Notes: generated from the letters alone by a model not told the origin. DNA of 6,685 bases from Kiloniellales bacterium (GCA_022360075.1 JAKSDN010000344.1:1-6685), one strand, 5' to 3'. Counted from the first letter of the stretch, positions 1-6,511 are shown. Made by a program: numbers and translations.

Positions 1-614
1 GGCTATCGATCTTCTACAGGGCGGTCATACAAGGCGTTTGGGGCGTCGAAGGCCTGACCTATAGCGACGAAGTAGAGACGATCTTCTTTATCGGCGACGC
101 CGTCATCACGCAGACTCAGATCATCATCTGCTGCGTGTCCTCCACAGCCATGGCGATCTTCTACGTCCTGCTCCATCACACGCAGCTCGGCCGTGCCATG
201 CGGGCCATGTCGGACAACATGGAGCTGGCGAAGGCCCGCGGTATCGCGGTGGAAAGGACGATCCGCTGGATCTGGTTCATCGTCGGCGCCTATGCGGCGC
301 TCGGTGGCACGCTGATCGCCATGGACACCCAGCTAACCCCGGAAATGGGGCTGCATATCATCCTGATCGTCTTCGCCGCCACGATCCTGGGCGGAATCGG
401 CAATGTTTATGGAGCCGTGATCGGCTCCTTCATCATCGCCTTTCTGGAGAACGCCGTTCTCACCATCGACTGGGGTTTTCTGCTGGCGCCGTTCGGCTTG
501 GACAGCTCGCTCTTCCTGCCCAGCGGCTACAAGTTCGCGGTCTCCTTCGTCGCGCTGATCATCATCCTCATCATCATGCCCAAGGGCATCATGAAAGGCT
601 CGGAAGGGGACTGA
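1..614 (+). CDS. livH: Branched-chain-amino-acid-type ABC transporter permease LivH, 5' truncated by window edge
   Basis: This is the C-terminal 203 residues of an inner-membrane permease of the HAAT (Liv) importer family. The reading frame is open from base 3 to the TGA at 612-614, so the start and about 90-100 residues lie upstream; family members are usually about 290-310 residues. The hydrophilic loop starting TQLGRAMRAMSDN, followed by ELAKARGI, matches the conserved cytoplasmic coupling loop that contacts the ATPases. It is followed by hydrophobic segments, the conserved ATILGGIGNVYGAVIG stretch, and a C-terminal helix ending MPKGIMKG, all typical of LivH. The next gene, livM, starts 4 nt after the stop, and its Shine-Dalgarno sequence lies inside this gene's last codons. 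The family call is secure. The substrate is not, because Liv-type importers also carry amides, urea and aromatic or short organic acids. Confidence 0.93.
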   Translation, partial: LSIFYRAVIQGVWGVEGLTYSDEVETIFFIGDAVITQTQIIICCVSSTAMAIFYVLLHHTQLGRAMRAMSDNMELAKARGIAVERTIRWIWFIVGAYAALGGTLIAMDTQLTPEMGLHIILIVFAATILGGIGNVYGAVIGSFIIAFLENAVLTIDWGFLLAPFGLDSSLFLPSGYKFAVSFVALIIILIIMPKGIMKGSEGD

Positions 615-618
615 CGCG

Positions 619-1506
619 ATGATCGAACTCGCCCTCTTCCTCGGCACCATCATCGGCATCTACGCCATCATGGCGTTGGCATTGAACCTGCAGTACGGAT
701 TTTCGGGCCTGCTCAACTTCGGGCTGGTCGCTTTCTTCGCGATCGGGGCCTATGGCTCGGCGCTGTTGTCGTTGAACGGCGTGCCGATCCTGGTGTCGGT
801 CGCGCTGGCCGTGCTGATCTCGACCCTGGCCGGGGCGCTGATCGCCATCCCGACAATGAAGCTCTCGGTGCATTACTGGGCGATCGTGACGATCTCAATC
901 GCCGAGCTGGTCCGGGTCGTCATTCAGAACGAGGAATGGGCTACGGGCGGCACCTTCGGTCTTGGCGATATTCCACAGCCGCTGGTCGGAACGGTCCCGT
1001 CCGAATGGTATCCCACCTTCTTCTTTGCGCTGACGCTGCTGCTGCTGCTGGTGTGCTTCGCCATCTGCCGTTCCCTGGTTGCCTCGCCTTACGGGCGGGT
1101 GATCAAGGCGATCCGCGAGGATGAGGACTACGCCGCGTCGTTGGGTAAGGACGTCCCCTCGTTCAAGCTGCGCACCATGGCGCTTGGCGCAGGGCTGACG
1201 GGTCTGGCGGGCGCGCTCTACGCCCATTTCACCACCTATCTCAACCCCGCGGCTTTCGAACCGATCGTCACTTTCATCATCTGGGCCGCCGTGATCATGG
1301 GCGGCAAGGGCAATCTCAAGGGCGGCATTCTGGGAGCTGTCGTCATTGTCCTGCTGTACAACAGCACGCGCTTCGTCGGCGATTACGTGGACCTGTCGGC
1401 GCAAACGATCGCCAGCATCAGACTGGCTTTGATCGGTCTTCTCATCACGGCGATCGTCGTGGTCCGGCCGAACGGCATCATGCCGGAACAGAAGAAGGTG
1501 TTCTGA
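619..1506 (+). CDS. livM: Branched-chain-amino-acid-type ABC transporter permease LivM
   Basis: This is the second inner-membrane permease of the Liv-type importer, which forms the translocation channel with LivH. It is 295 residues with about eight hydrophobic segments. The N-terminal part LNLQYGFSGLLNFG (residues 22-35) is the family's conserved second-helix region. ATGGTFGLGDI (108-118) corresponds to the LivM periplasmic TGG-(N)-GL motif. SPYGRVIKAIREDEDYAASL (156-175) is the cytoplasmic coupling loop, and GGKGNLKGGILGA (228-240) is the conserved late-helix motif. The ATG at 619 is supported by the purine-rich AGGGGA at 605-610, 8 nt upstream, inside the end of livH. Its length is a little short compared with E. 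coli LivM, which has an N-terminal extension, but normal for the alphaproteobacterial type. It is followed after 1 nt by livG. Confidence 0.95.
   Translation: MIELALFLGTIIGIYAIMALALNLQYGFSGLLNFGLVAFFAIGAYGSALLSLNGVPILVSVALAVLISTLAGALIAIPTMKLSVHYWAIVTISIAELVRVVIQNEEWATGGTFGLGDIPQPLVGTVPSEWYPTFFFALTLLLLLVCFAICRSLVASPYGRVIKAIREDEDYAASLGKDVPSFKLRTMALGAGLTGLAGALYAHFTTYLNPAAFEPIVTFIIWAAVIMGGKGNLKGGILGAVVIVLLYNSTRFVGDYVDLSAQTIASIRLALIGLLITAIVVVRPNGIMPEQKKVF
1492..1498 (+). promoter_or_regulatory. Ribosome binding site for livG (supports GTG start)
   Basis: AAGAAGG lies inside the last codons of livM and ends 9 nt before the GTG at 1508. Together with the 1-nt gap after the livM stop, it supports the GTG as the livG start and implies translational coupling between livM and livG. 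Confidence 0.7.
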
Positions 1507-1507
1507 G

Positions 1508-2290
1508 GTGGCCGAGCGGCGCGTTGTCGAGGTGACCGGTCTTTCGAAGACTTTCAGCGGCGTCAGGGCGTTGCAAGATGTCGATTTGACCGTCAATGAG
1601 GGCCAGATCGTGGGTCTGATCGGTCCCAACGGATCGGGAAAATCCACCGCCCTCAACTGCATCTCGGGTTTCATCAAACCCGACCGCGGCATGGTCAAGT
1701 TCAAAGGCCGTGACGTCACCGGTCACAGCCCGGCAAGCGTCGCCAATCAGGGCATGATGCGCACCTTCCAGATCACCAGGCTGGCGCGCCGCATGACCCT
1801 GCTCGAAAATATGCTGCTGGCCGCGCAAACCGCTCATGATGAAAGCCTGTCATCGGCCCTGTTTTTGGGGGCCCGCTTTGCAAGGCGTCAACCCGGCCTG
1901 CTTGAACGCGCCCGGGAGCTGCTCGCTAGCGTGAAACTGTCCCACTTGGAGAACGACCATGCGCAGGTGCTCTCAGGTGGGCAGCAAAGACTGCTTTCGA
2001 TAGCGCTGGTTCTGATCCGTGATCCGGACGTGATCCTGCTGGATGAACCGGCGGCGGGGGTCCATCCCGAGCTGGTGGAACAGTTCATCCACATGATCGG
2101 CAATATCCGCAAGGAAACCGGGAAGTCTTTCCTGATCATCGAGCACAACATGCACTTCATCAGCAATGTCTGTGACGAAGTCGTGGTGCTGGACGCGGGC
2201 ATGAATCTGGCCACGGGCACGCCGGATATGATCCACAACGATCCGAAGGTTCTCGAGGTTTACCTTGGAAAACAGCAGCGCACTGCTTGA
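1508..2290 (+). CDS. livG: Branched-chain-amino-acid-type ABC transporter ATPase LivG
   Basis: This is a cytoplasmic ATPase that pairs with LivF to power the importer. It has 260 residues with all ABC motifs in order: Walker A GPNGSGKST (39-47), Q-loop RTFQIT with Q88, signature LSGGQQR (155-161), Walker B VILLDEP (175-181) with catalytic E180, and the H-loop histidine H213 in IIEHNM. The start is GTG, one nucleotide after the livM stop. The text after Walker B, AAGVHPE, and the C-terminal GTPDMIHNDPKVLEVYLG stretch are characteristic of the LivG subgroup, which separates it from the LivF type encoded next. The last 26 nt overlap the start of livF in another frame. All motif residues are intact, so it should be an active ATPase. 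Confidence 0.95.
   Translation: MAERRVVEVTGLSKTFSGVRALQDVDLTVNEGQIVGLIGPNGSGKSTALNCISGFIKPDRGMVKFKGRDVTGHSPASVANQGMMRTFQITRLARRMTLLENMLLAAQTAHDESLSSALFLGARFARRQPGLLERARELLASVKLSHLENDHAQVLSGGQQRLLSIALVLIRDPDVILLDEPAAGVHPELVEQFIHMIGNIRKETGKSFLIIEHNMHFISNVCDEVVVLDAGMNLATGTPDMIHNDPKVLEVYLGKQQRTA
2255..2258 (+). promoter_or_regulatory. Ribosome binding site for livF (supports TTG start)
   Basis: GAGG, in the context CGAGGT, lies 6 nt before the TTG at 2265 and inside the livG coding sequence. No ATG occurs in the livF frame between this site and the conserved N-terminal beta strand, so this site decides the TTG start. Confidence 0.55.
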
Positions 2291-2999
2291 CGTCTCCGGC
2301 CTGGAGGCGGGCTACGGATCGCTCGAGATCCTGCATGGCATCGACCTCCATGTGCAGGTGGGCGAGATCGTGTCGATCATCGGCCCCAATGGCTGTGGCA
2401 AATCCACGGTCCTGCGCACGATCATGGGTCTGACCGACTGGTCTCGTGGCGAGGTCTCCTTCGGCGCGCAGAACGTGCGCGGACTGGACACGAGCCAGAT
2501 CGTCTCGGCCGGCATCGGGTACGTGCCTCAGCTTGCCAATGTCTTCTCGGCCATGTCGGTGGCGGAAAACCTGCAATTGGGTGGCTACCTTCTGAGTGCC
2601 AAAGAGCGCGCGCTCCAGATCGAAGGAATGCTGGATCTGTTCCCCAAGTTCAAGGAACGCCGCAGCCAGGCCGCAGGCACCATGAGCGGCGGTGAACGCC
2701 AGACGCTCGCCCTGGCCATGGCGCTCATGACCTCGCCCAAACTGGTGTTGCTGGATGAGCCGTCGGCCGGCCTGTCACCGCTCGCGACCGAGGAGATGTA
2801 TGAGAGCATCATCCGCCTGCCTCGGACTTTGAACGCCGCCGTGCTGATCGTCGAGCAAGACGTTCATGGTGTTCTGGACGTTTCCAAAAGGACTTACGTC
2901 ATGAGCATGGGACGCAATGATTTCGACGCGCCATCCGATACGATCTGGGACGATGAGCGCGTTCGGCTGGCCTACCTTGGCAACATAAAGGACGACTGA
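2265..2999 (+). CDS. livF: Branched-chain-amino-acid-type ABC transporter ATPase LivF
   Basis: This is the second cytoplasmic ATPase of the Liv-type importer, 244 residues long. The motifs are Walker A GPNGCGKST (40-48), Q-loop YVPQ with Q89, signature MSGGERQ (140-146) and Walker B LVLLDEP (160-166) with E165. As in other LivF proteins, the usual H-loop histidine is glutamine (IVEQD, Q198), which identifies the subgroup and is not a defect. The start is a TTG inside livG, giving a 26-nt overlap. The N-terminus MENSSALLDVSGLEAGYGS then aligns naturally with the family. It is the last gene of the transporter block. The gap to the next gene is 66 nt with no clear terminator, so read-through into the downstream enzymes is likely. 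Confidence 0.94.
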   Translation: MENSSALLDVSGLEAGYGSLEILHGIDLHVQVGEIVSIIGPNGCGKSTVLRTIMGLTDWSRGEVSFGAQNVRGLDTSQIVSAGIGYVPQLANVFSAMSVAENLQLGGYLLSAKERALQIEGMLDLFPKFKERRSQAAGTMSGGERQTLALAMALMTSPKLVLLDEPSAGLSPLATEEMYESIIRLPRTLNAAVLIVEQDVHGVLDVSKRTYVMSMGRNDFDAPSDTIWDDERVRLAYLGNIKDD

Positions 3000-3051
3000 T
3001 CGCGAACACCGGCTCGATGACGTTGGTGCCATCAGCAAGATCCGGCCGGAC

Positions 3052-3058
3052 GAGAGGA
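3052..3058 (+). promoter_or_regulatory. Ribosome binding site of the ornithine cyclodeaminase-family gene
   Basis: GAGAGGA ends 7 nt before the ATG at 3066. It is the only signal I can support in the 66-nt gap after livF. The gap also holds a 10-bp self-complementary TCCGGCCGGA (3041-3050), but no T-run, so it does not look like an intrinsic terminator. Confidence 0.65.
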
Positions 3059-3065
3059 CAAGACC

Positions 3066-3980
3066 ATGAACATTCCCTACTTTTCCGAGCCGGAGGTCGC
3101 CAAGTACCTCGACTATGCCTCGCTCATCGAGCTGATGGAAAAGGCCATGATCGAGGCCTCGGAGGGAAACGTCATTCAACCCATTCGGCAGATGCTGCCA
3201 GTCGAAGAGAATCAGCGTTATCTCGCCGTTATGCCGGTTGCCGCTTCCGACGGCATGGGCGCCAAGCTGGTGGCGTTCTATCCCAAGAACGCGAACACCC
3301 AATATCACACGCACATGGGCGTCATAGCGCTTTTCGATACGCAGACGGGACAGCCCTTGGCGTTCATGGATGGCCGTCTGATCACCGAAATGCGCACGGC
3401 GGCCAATTCGGCGGCCTTAACCAGGTATGTCGCGCCGGAGAACAGCAAATCGCTCGCCATCGTTGGCAGCGGCGTTCAAGGGCGCGCTCACGTCGCTGCG
3501 CTCTCCGTTCTTTATGACTTCGACGAGCTCACCGTATGGAGCCGGACCGAGGAGAACGCGCGCGCCTTCGCGGACTCCCACAATGCCCGCTATACGGCGA
3601 CGATCGAAGAGGCCGTCAAGGATGCGGACATCGTCGTCACGTCAACCAACTCACAGGTGCCTCTCCTGAAAGGGGAGTGGCTGAAACCAGGCTGTCACGT
3701 CAACTCGGTGGGCTCGCCGCGTCACGACTGGAGAGAGCTGGATGACGCGGTGATGGCCAACACGGTCATCGTCGATTGCAGGAAGTCCGTGTTGGAGGAG
3801 GCCGGCGATATCATCCATTCCAATGCGACGATCCATGCTGAAGCGGGCGAGGTGATGAGCGGGAAGGTCCCGGTCGAGAGGAACGACACGACTGTCTTCA
3901 AGTCGGTCGGCATCGCGGTGCAGGACATTGCAACGGCGCGCATGGTGTACGAACGCCACAAGGCGAAATCGCGAGACTAG
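3066..3980 (+). CDS. Ornithine cyclodeaminase / mu-crystallin family NAD(P)-dependent protein (probable ketimine reductase type)
   Basis: This is a 304-residue cytoplasmic enzyme of the OCD/mu-crystallin family. Members either deaminate amino acids (ornithine, alanine) or reduce cyclic or linear imines such as piperideine- and pyrroline-2-carboxylate, using NAD(P)(H). Visible landmarks are R41 and K67 in the substrate pocket region (GAKLVAFYPKN), the conserved TEMRTAANSAALT (107-119), and the Rossmann motif VGSGVQGRAH (133-142). The family's C-terminal VGIAVQDIATARMVYE (281-296) is also present. After the beta strand HVNSVG (211-216) comes SPRHDWRELDD (217-227), which resembles mu-crystallin. 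True ornithine cyclodeaminase has GGDCPGK there, with a catalytic Asp; the position aligned to that Asp is P218. I therefore favour an imine reductase or another amino-acid dehydrogenase over lysine- or ornithine-type cyclodeamination. Its place beside an amino-acid-type importer fits metabolism of the imported compound. The exact substrate is unknown. Confidence 0.9.
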   Translation: MNIPYFSEPEVAKYLDYASLIELMEKAMIEASEGNVIQPIRQMLPVEENQRYLAVMPVAASDGMGAKLVAFYPKNANTQYHTHMGVIALFDTQTGQPLAFMDGRLITEMRTAANSAALTRYVAPENSKSLAIVGSGVQGRAHVAALSVLYDFDELTVWSRTEENARAFADSHNARYTATIEEAVKDADIVVTSTNSQVPLLKGEWLKPGCHVNSVGSPRHDWRELDDAVMANTVIVDCRKSVLEEAGDIIHSNATIHAEAGEVMSGKVPVERNDTTVFKSVGIAVQDIATARMVYERHKAKSRD

Positions 3981-3984
3981 GAGG
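3979..3984 (+). promoter_or_regulatory. Perfect Shine-Dalgarno sequence with no large gene behind it
   Basis: AGGAGG begins on the last two bases of the reductase stop codon and is followed by AAGC, the same ten bases found before the crotonase gene at 5709-5718. The only start codon at a usable distance is the ATG at 3995, which opens a 27-codon ORF in a frame different from that of the ligase. Confidence 0.6.
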
Positions 3985-3994
3985 AAGCAGAGAG

Positions 3995-4078
3995 ATGAGA
4001 TCTGCAGACATAGTTTCGATCCGAAACAAACAGTCTATCCTGCTTTTTATCGTGCAACTGGCCGGGAAACCGATTTGA
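3995..4078 (+). CDS. Possible 27-residue leader peptide or remnant ORF upstream of the ligase
   Basis: This short ORF starts at an ATG 10 nt after a perfect AGGAGG and ends at a TGA at 4076-4078. Its product is MRSADIVSIR followed by NKQSILLFIVQLAGKPI, basic at first and then hydrophobic. I recognise no family. It could be a leader peptide whose translation couples to the ligase, since its TGA overlaps a TTG at 4075 in the ligase frame. It could also be the remnant of a deleted or frameshifted gene, or a chance ORF. The strong ribosome binding site is the only positive evidence. The 15-bp palindrome at 4013-4027 lies inside it. Confidence 0.3.
   Translation: MRSADIVSIRNKQSILLFIVQLAGKPI
4013..4027 (+). 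repeat. 15-bp perfect palindrome, possible operator or small hairpin
   Basis: GTTTCG-ATC-CGAAAC is a perfect inverted repeat with 6-bp arms and a 3-bp centre, about 140 bp upstream of the ligase ATG. The shape fits an operator for a dimeric regulator or a short hairpin. No T-run follows, so it is not a standard terminator. No regulator gene is present in the window to pair with it. Confidence 0.4.
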
Positions 4079-4155
4079 AGGAACCGGACCAGCGTCGGCA
4101 AAGAGCCATTCTCGAGATCGAACCGGATCGCCAACGCTCACACGACAAAGCCCCC

Positions 4156-5709
4156 ATGCAGAACCAGCCGTCGTCAGAAAAGTCCGATCCGCCGCCGATA
4201 CTGGCGCCCTTGTGGCGTCATGCTCTGGAGAGGCCTGACCTCTGTGCCGTGTCCGATGAGTCCGGCGCGCTCTCCTATGCCGAGTTGAGGACGGCCATCG
4301 AAGCGCAGATGGATCGCTTCAGGGCGAACGGCATCGTTGCCCGTGACCCGGTTCTCGTGCTGTTTGACGTCTGTGTCGAATCGGTCGTCGCCTATTGGGC
4401 GTTGCACGGCATCGGCGCAATCCTCGTGGTGGGCGACCCGACCGGCACGAGGGCCGATATCGACCACTACATCGAGGCGACGGGCGCGCGGCACGTCGTG
4501 GCGGGCGCGCGTGCCGATCAACAAGTCCTGTCATCGTCCAAGCTGATCGTGCATCGCCGAACCACGGTCGAAGGCGCTGGCTTCGGCGTTTGGGAGAAGG
4601 TCGCGGTCGGCGGTACAAACTCTGCCGCCGAGACCGTGAAACACCGGTCGGAGTGCGGCCTGATCCTCTTCAGCTCAGGCACGACCGGAAAACCGAAGGC
4701 CATTGCGCACAGTCGCGAGGCCCTGGTTGCACTACATGAGACCCTGTTGAAGACCTGGAAGCTCTCGCCAACGGATGTGGTTCTCGGCGCATTGCCGTTC
4801 CACACGATCTACGGACTGATCTTCAGCGCCGCCTCTACGATTTACGCAGGCGCCACACTGGTTCTCATCGAACGATTTCATCCGGAGCGGGCGCTCCGGT
4901 CGATCGAACGACGTGAAGTGACGACAGCCGCTTTCGTGCCCGCGATGATCATCATGATCCTGAACTATGCCGAGAAAGATCGCTTCGATTGCTCGTCCTT
5001 GCGCATGGTCTATTCGGCTTCCGCTCCGATCAGCGAGTCGGACATCGAGCGCTTCAGCGATTTCGCCGGCACGACCGTGATCTGCAACTACGGCATGACC
5101 GAGATACCCGGCGCTGCCGTCGAGGTCGCCGGGCGTCCGCACCAAGTTGGATCCGCCGGGAGGGTCTCCCCAGGCTTTGAGATCTCAATCCGCGATGAAG
5201 GCGGCAAGGTGCTTCCCCTTGGCGAAGTAGGCGAGATCGCAATGCGCGGGCCGAGCCAGATGCTGGAGTATCTTGGCGAGCCCGAGATGACGGCGAAACG
5301 CGTGCGCGACGGCTGGATCTACTCCCAGGACAAGGGCCGAATGGATGCGGGCGGCAATGTCTATGTCTTGGGCCGCACGTCCGAGATGATCATTCGCGGT
5401 GGGTTGAACATCTCGCCACTGGAGATCGAAAACACGCTGGCGAGCCACGACGCCGTGGTCGACGTTGCCGTCGTCGGTCCGGCGGATGCGGTGCTCGGAC
5501 AAATCGTCTCCGCCTTCGTGGTGCCACTTGCCGATGTTCCGCGAGACCAACTGAAAGAGCTGCTGAAGCAGCACTGTTCCGACCATCTGGCGCCGCCGAA
5601 GGTGCCGGCGGAGTACTTCATCATCGAGGAAATACCGCGCAATGCGGCCGGCAAGATCAGCCGGAAGGAGCTGCTGGCAGCGCGAGACGCGTTGCTGGGC
5701 CGGTACTAA
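4156..5709 (+). CDS. AMP-forming acyl-CoA ligase (ANL superfamily)
   Basis: This is a 517-residue adenylate-forming enzyme expected to activate a carboxylic acid with ATP and then transfer it to CoA in the cytoplasm. The motifs are the phosphate-binding loop FSSGTTGKPK (172-181), the adenine/Thr-Glu motif NYGMTE (311-316), and the conserved D392 in YSQDKGRMD, where most relatives read TGD. The hinge is GRTSEMIIRGGLNISPLEIE (406-425), and the C-terminal catalytic lysine is K500 in NAAGKISR. The frame stays open upstream to 3928, but the residues before 4156 are charged and unlike the family, and that stretch overlaps the reductase gene. The ATG at 4156 puts ILAPLWRHALERPD at the normal distance from the N-terminus. 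It lacks a visible Shine-Dalgarno sequence; a TTG at 4075 would add 27 residues. The next gene follows after 13 nt. The substrate is not readable; the neighbours suggest a degradative role rather than lipid synthesis. Confidence 0.93.
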   Translation: MQNQPSSEKSDPPPILAPLWRHALERPDLCAVSDESGALSYAELRTAIEAQMDRFRANGIVARDPVLVLFDVCVESVVAYWALHGIGAILVVGDPTGTRADIDHYIEATGARHVVAGARADQQVLSSSKLIVHRRTTVEGAGFGVWEKVAVGGTNSAAETVKHRSECGLILFSSGTTGKPKAIAHSREALVALHETLLKTWKLSPTDVVLGALPFHTIYGLIFSAASTIYAGATLVLIERFHPERALRSIERREVTTAAFVPAMIIMILNYAEKDRFDCSSLRMVYSASAPISESDIERFSDFAGTTVICNYGMTEIPGAAVEVAGRPHQVGSAGRVSPGFEISIRDEGGKVLPLGEVGEIAMRGPSQMLEYLGEPEMTAKRVRDGWIYSQDKGRMDAGGNVYVLGRTSEMIIRGGLNISPLEIENTLASHDAVVDVAVVGPADAVLGQIVSAFVVPLADVPRDQLKELLKQHCSDHLAPPKVPAEYFIIEEIPRNAAGKISRKELLAARDALLGRY

Positions 5710-5717
5710 GGAGGAAG
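5709..5717 (+). promoter_or_regulatory. Strong ribosome binding site deciding the crotonase start
   Basis: AGGAGGAAG starts on the last base of the ligase TAA, and its AGGAGG core ends 8 nt before the ATG at 5723. It favours that start over the in-frame ATG at 5642, which lies inside the ligase gene and would add 27 residues not matching the family. Confidence 0.85.
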
Positions 5718-5722
5718 CTTCA

Positions 5723-6511
5723 ATGGATGGCAGGGTAACGAGCGCCGTAGCCGAAGAGGGAGTTGGCCTGATCACGATCGACCGGCCGGAAAAACGAAAC
5801 GCCATGTCGCCCGCCATGGTCGAGCAGATGACGGCACAGTTCCTTGAGTTCGATCGAGCCGACTCGATCCGCGTCATCATCCTGACAGGCGCGGGGGACA
5901 AGGCCTTTTGTGCGGGTCACGATATCAAGGACCTCCAGACCGAAGACCTAGGCCATCTCTATGAGGAAGAGCACATGCAAGTCTTCCTCCTGCCCCGCAA
6001 AACGCAAAAACCGGTGATCTCTGCCGTCAATGGCTCCGCCTATGCGGGTGGCTTCTGCCTTGCTCTTGCAAGCGACATGAGGCTCGCAGTCCCCAACGCC
6101 ACATTTGCCGTGCCGGGACCCCGGCTCGGCGTCGTGCCCATTGCCGGCCAGTCATCGAGACTGCCGCGGATTCTGCCCTCCGCGATCGCGAACGAGATGG
6201 TCATGGCGGGCCGGCCGCTGACGGCTGCCCGTGCGGAGCATTTCGGTTTCGTGAACGCCTTGGTCCCGCGAGAGCAACTCCTGGAAGAAGCCGTTCGTTT
6301 GGCGCGAGACATCGCGGCCATGTCGCGGTTCGCCGTACAGTCCTACAAGCGTATTGCTCAAACGACGCTCTTTCAGGGTGCCGAAGCCGCCGATGCAATG
6401 GAGTACTGGCTTGCCATGTCCGCCGGGCATGGCGAGGACGTCAGGGAAGGGCTGGCGGCCTTTTCGGAGAAGCGCGCGCCCGATTTCGCTTCAACGCGGG
6501 CGAAGAGATGA
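5723..6511 (+). CDS. Crotonase-superfamily protein (annotated-type enoyl-CoA hydratase) lacking both catalytic glutamates
   Basis: This 262-residue protein has a crotonase fold. It shows the N-terminal strand VGLITIDRPEKRNAMS (14-29), the CoA/oxyanion segment AFCAGHDIKDL (61-71), and the helix start VNGSAYAGGFCLALASD (102-118). LGVVPIAGQSSRLPR (135-149) and the C-terminal EGLAAFSEKRAPDF (242-255) are also typical. Enoyl-CoA hydratases carry Glu in GGGxEL and in QPE; the aligned residues here are C112 and G132. The oxyanion-hole position usually filled by Ala is H66, giving GHDI, as I recall also for ECHDC3-type proteins and E. coli methylmalonyl-CoA decarboxylase. Simple enoyl-CoA hydration by the classical mechanism is therefore unlikely; decarboxylation, isomerisation, thioester hydrolysis or another enolate reaction is possible. 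Its ATG follows the ligase after 13 nt, and its stop overlaps the next gene by ATGA, so it is firmly part of the acyl-CoA module. Confidence 0.9.
   Translation: MDGRVTSAVAEEGVGLITIDRPEKRNAMSPAMVEQMTAQFLEFDRADSIRVIILTGAGDKAFCAGHDIKDLQTEDLGHLYEEEHMQVFLLPRKTQKPVISAVNGSAYAGGFCLALASDMRLAVPNATFAVPGPRLGVVPIAGQSSRLPRILPSAIANEMVMAGRPLTAARAEHFGFVNALVPREQLLEEAVRLARDIAAMSRFAVQSYKRIAQTTLFQGAEAADAMEYWLAMSAGHGEDVREGLAAFSEKRAPDFASTRAKR

Noticed and set aside
1036..1050. Five CTG repeats in livM
   Set aside because: They encode five leucines inside a membrane helix, as expected for a GC-rich genome; no sign of a functional microsatellite.
895..1719. 274-residue open frame on the minus strand across livM and livG
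   Set aside because: It lies opposite two clearly recognised genes, its translation is rich in Arg, Asp, His and Gln with no domain, and it arises from the GC-rich codon pattern. The same applies to the minus-strand frames at 2775-3314 and 5185-5901.
2856..2858. Missing H-loop histidine in LivF (Gln instead)
   Set aside because: Glutamine at this place (EQN/EQD) is the normal state in LivF proteins, so it does not indicate a defective ATPase.
3041..3050. 10-bp palindrome TCCGGCCGGA in the livF-reductase gap
   Set aside because: It has no loop and no following T-run, and short GC palindromes are common at this base composition, so it is not supported as a terminator or operator.
3898..4134. 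Minus-strand 78-residue frame spanning the reductase-ligase junction
   Set aside because: It starts with TTG without a convincing ribosome binding site, runs antisense into the reductase gene and shows no recognisable domain.
3928..4155. Upstream extension of the ligase frame to a TTG at 3928
   Set aside because: It overlaps the end of the reductase gene, encodes a highly charged stretch unlike any ligase N-terminus and has no ribosome binding site at 3928. The first plausible family-like start is the ATG at 4156.
5642..5722. In-frame ATG 27 codons upstream of the crotonase start
   Set aside because: It lies inside the ligase gene. The perfect Shine-Dalgarno sequence before 5723 and the family N-terminus both favour the later ATG.
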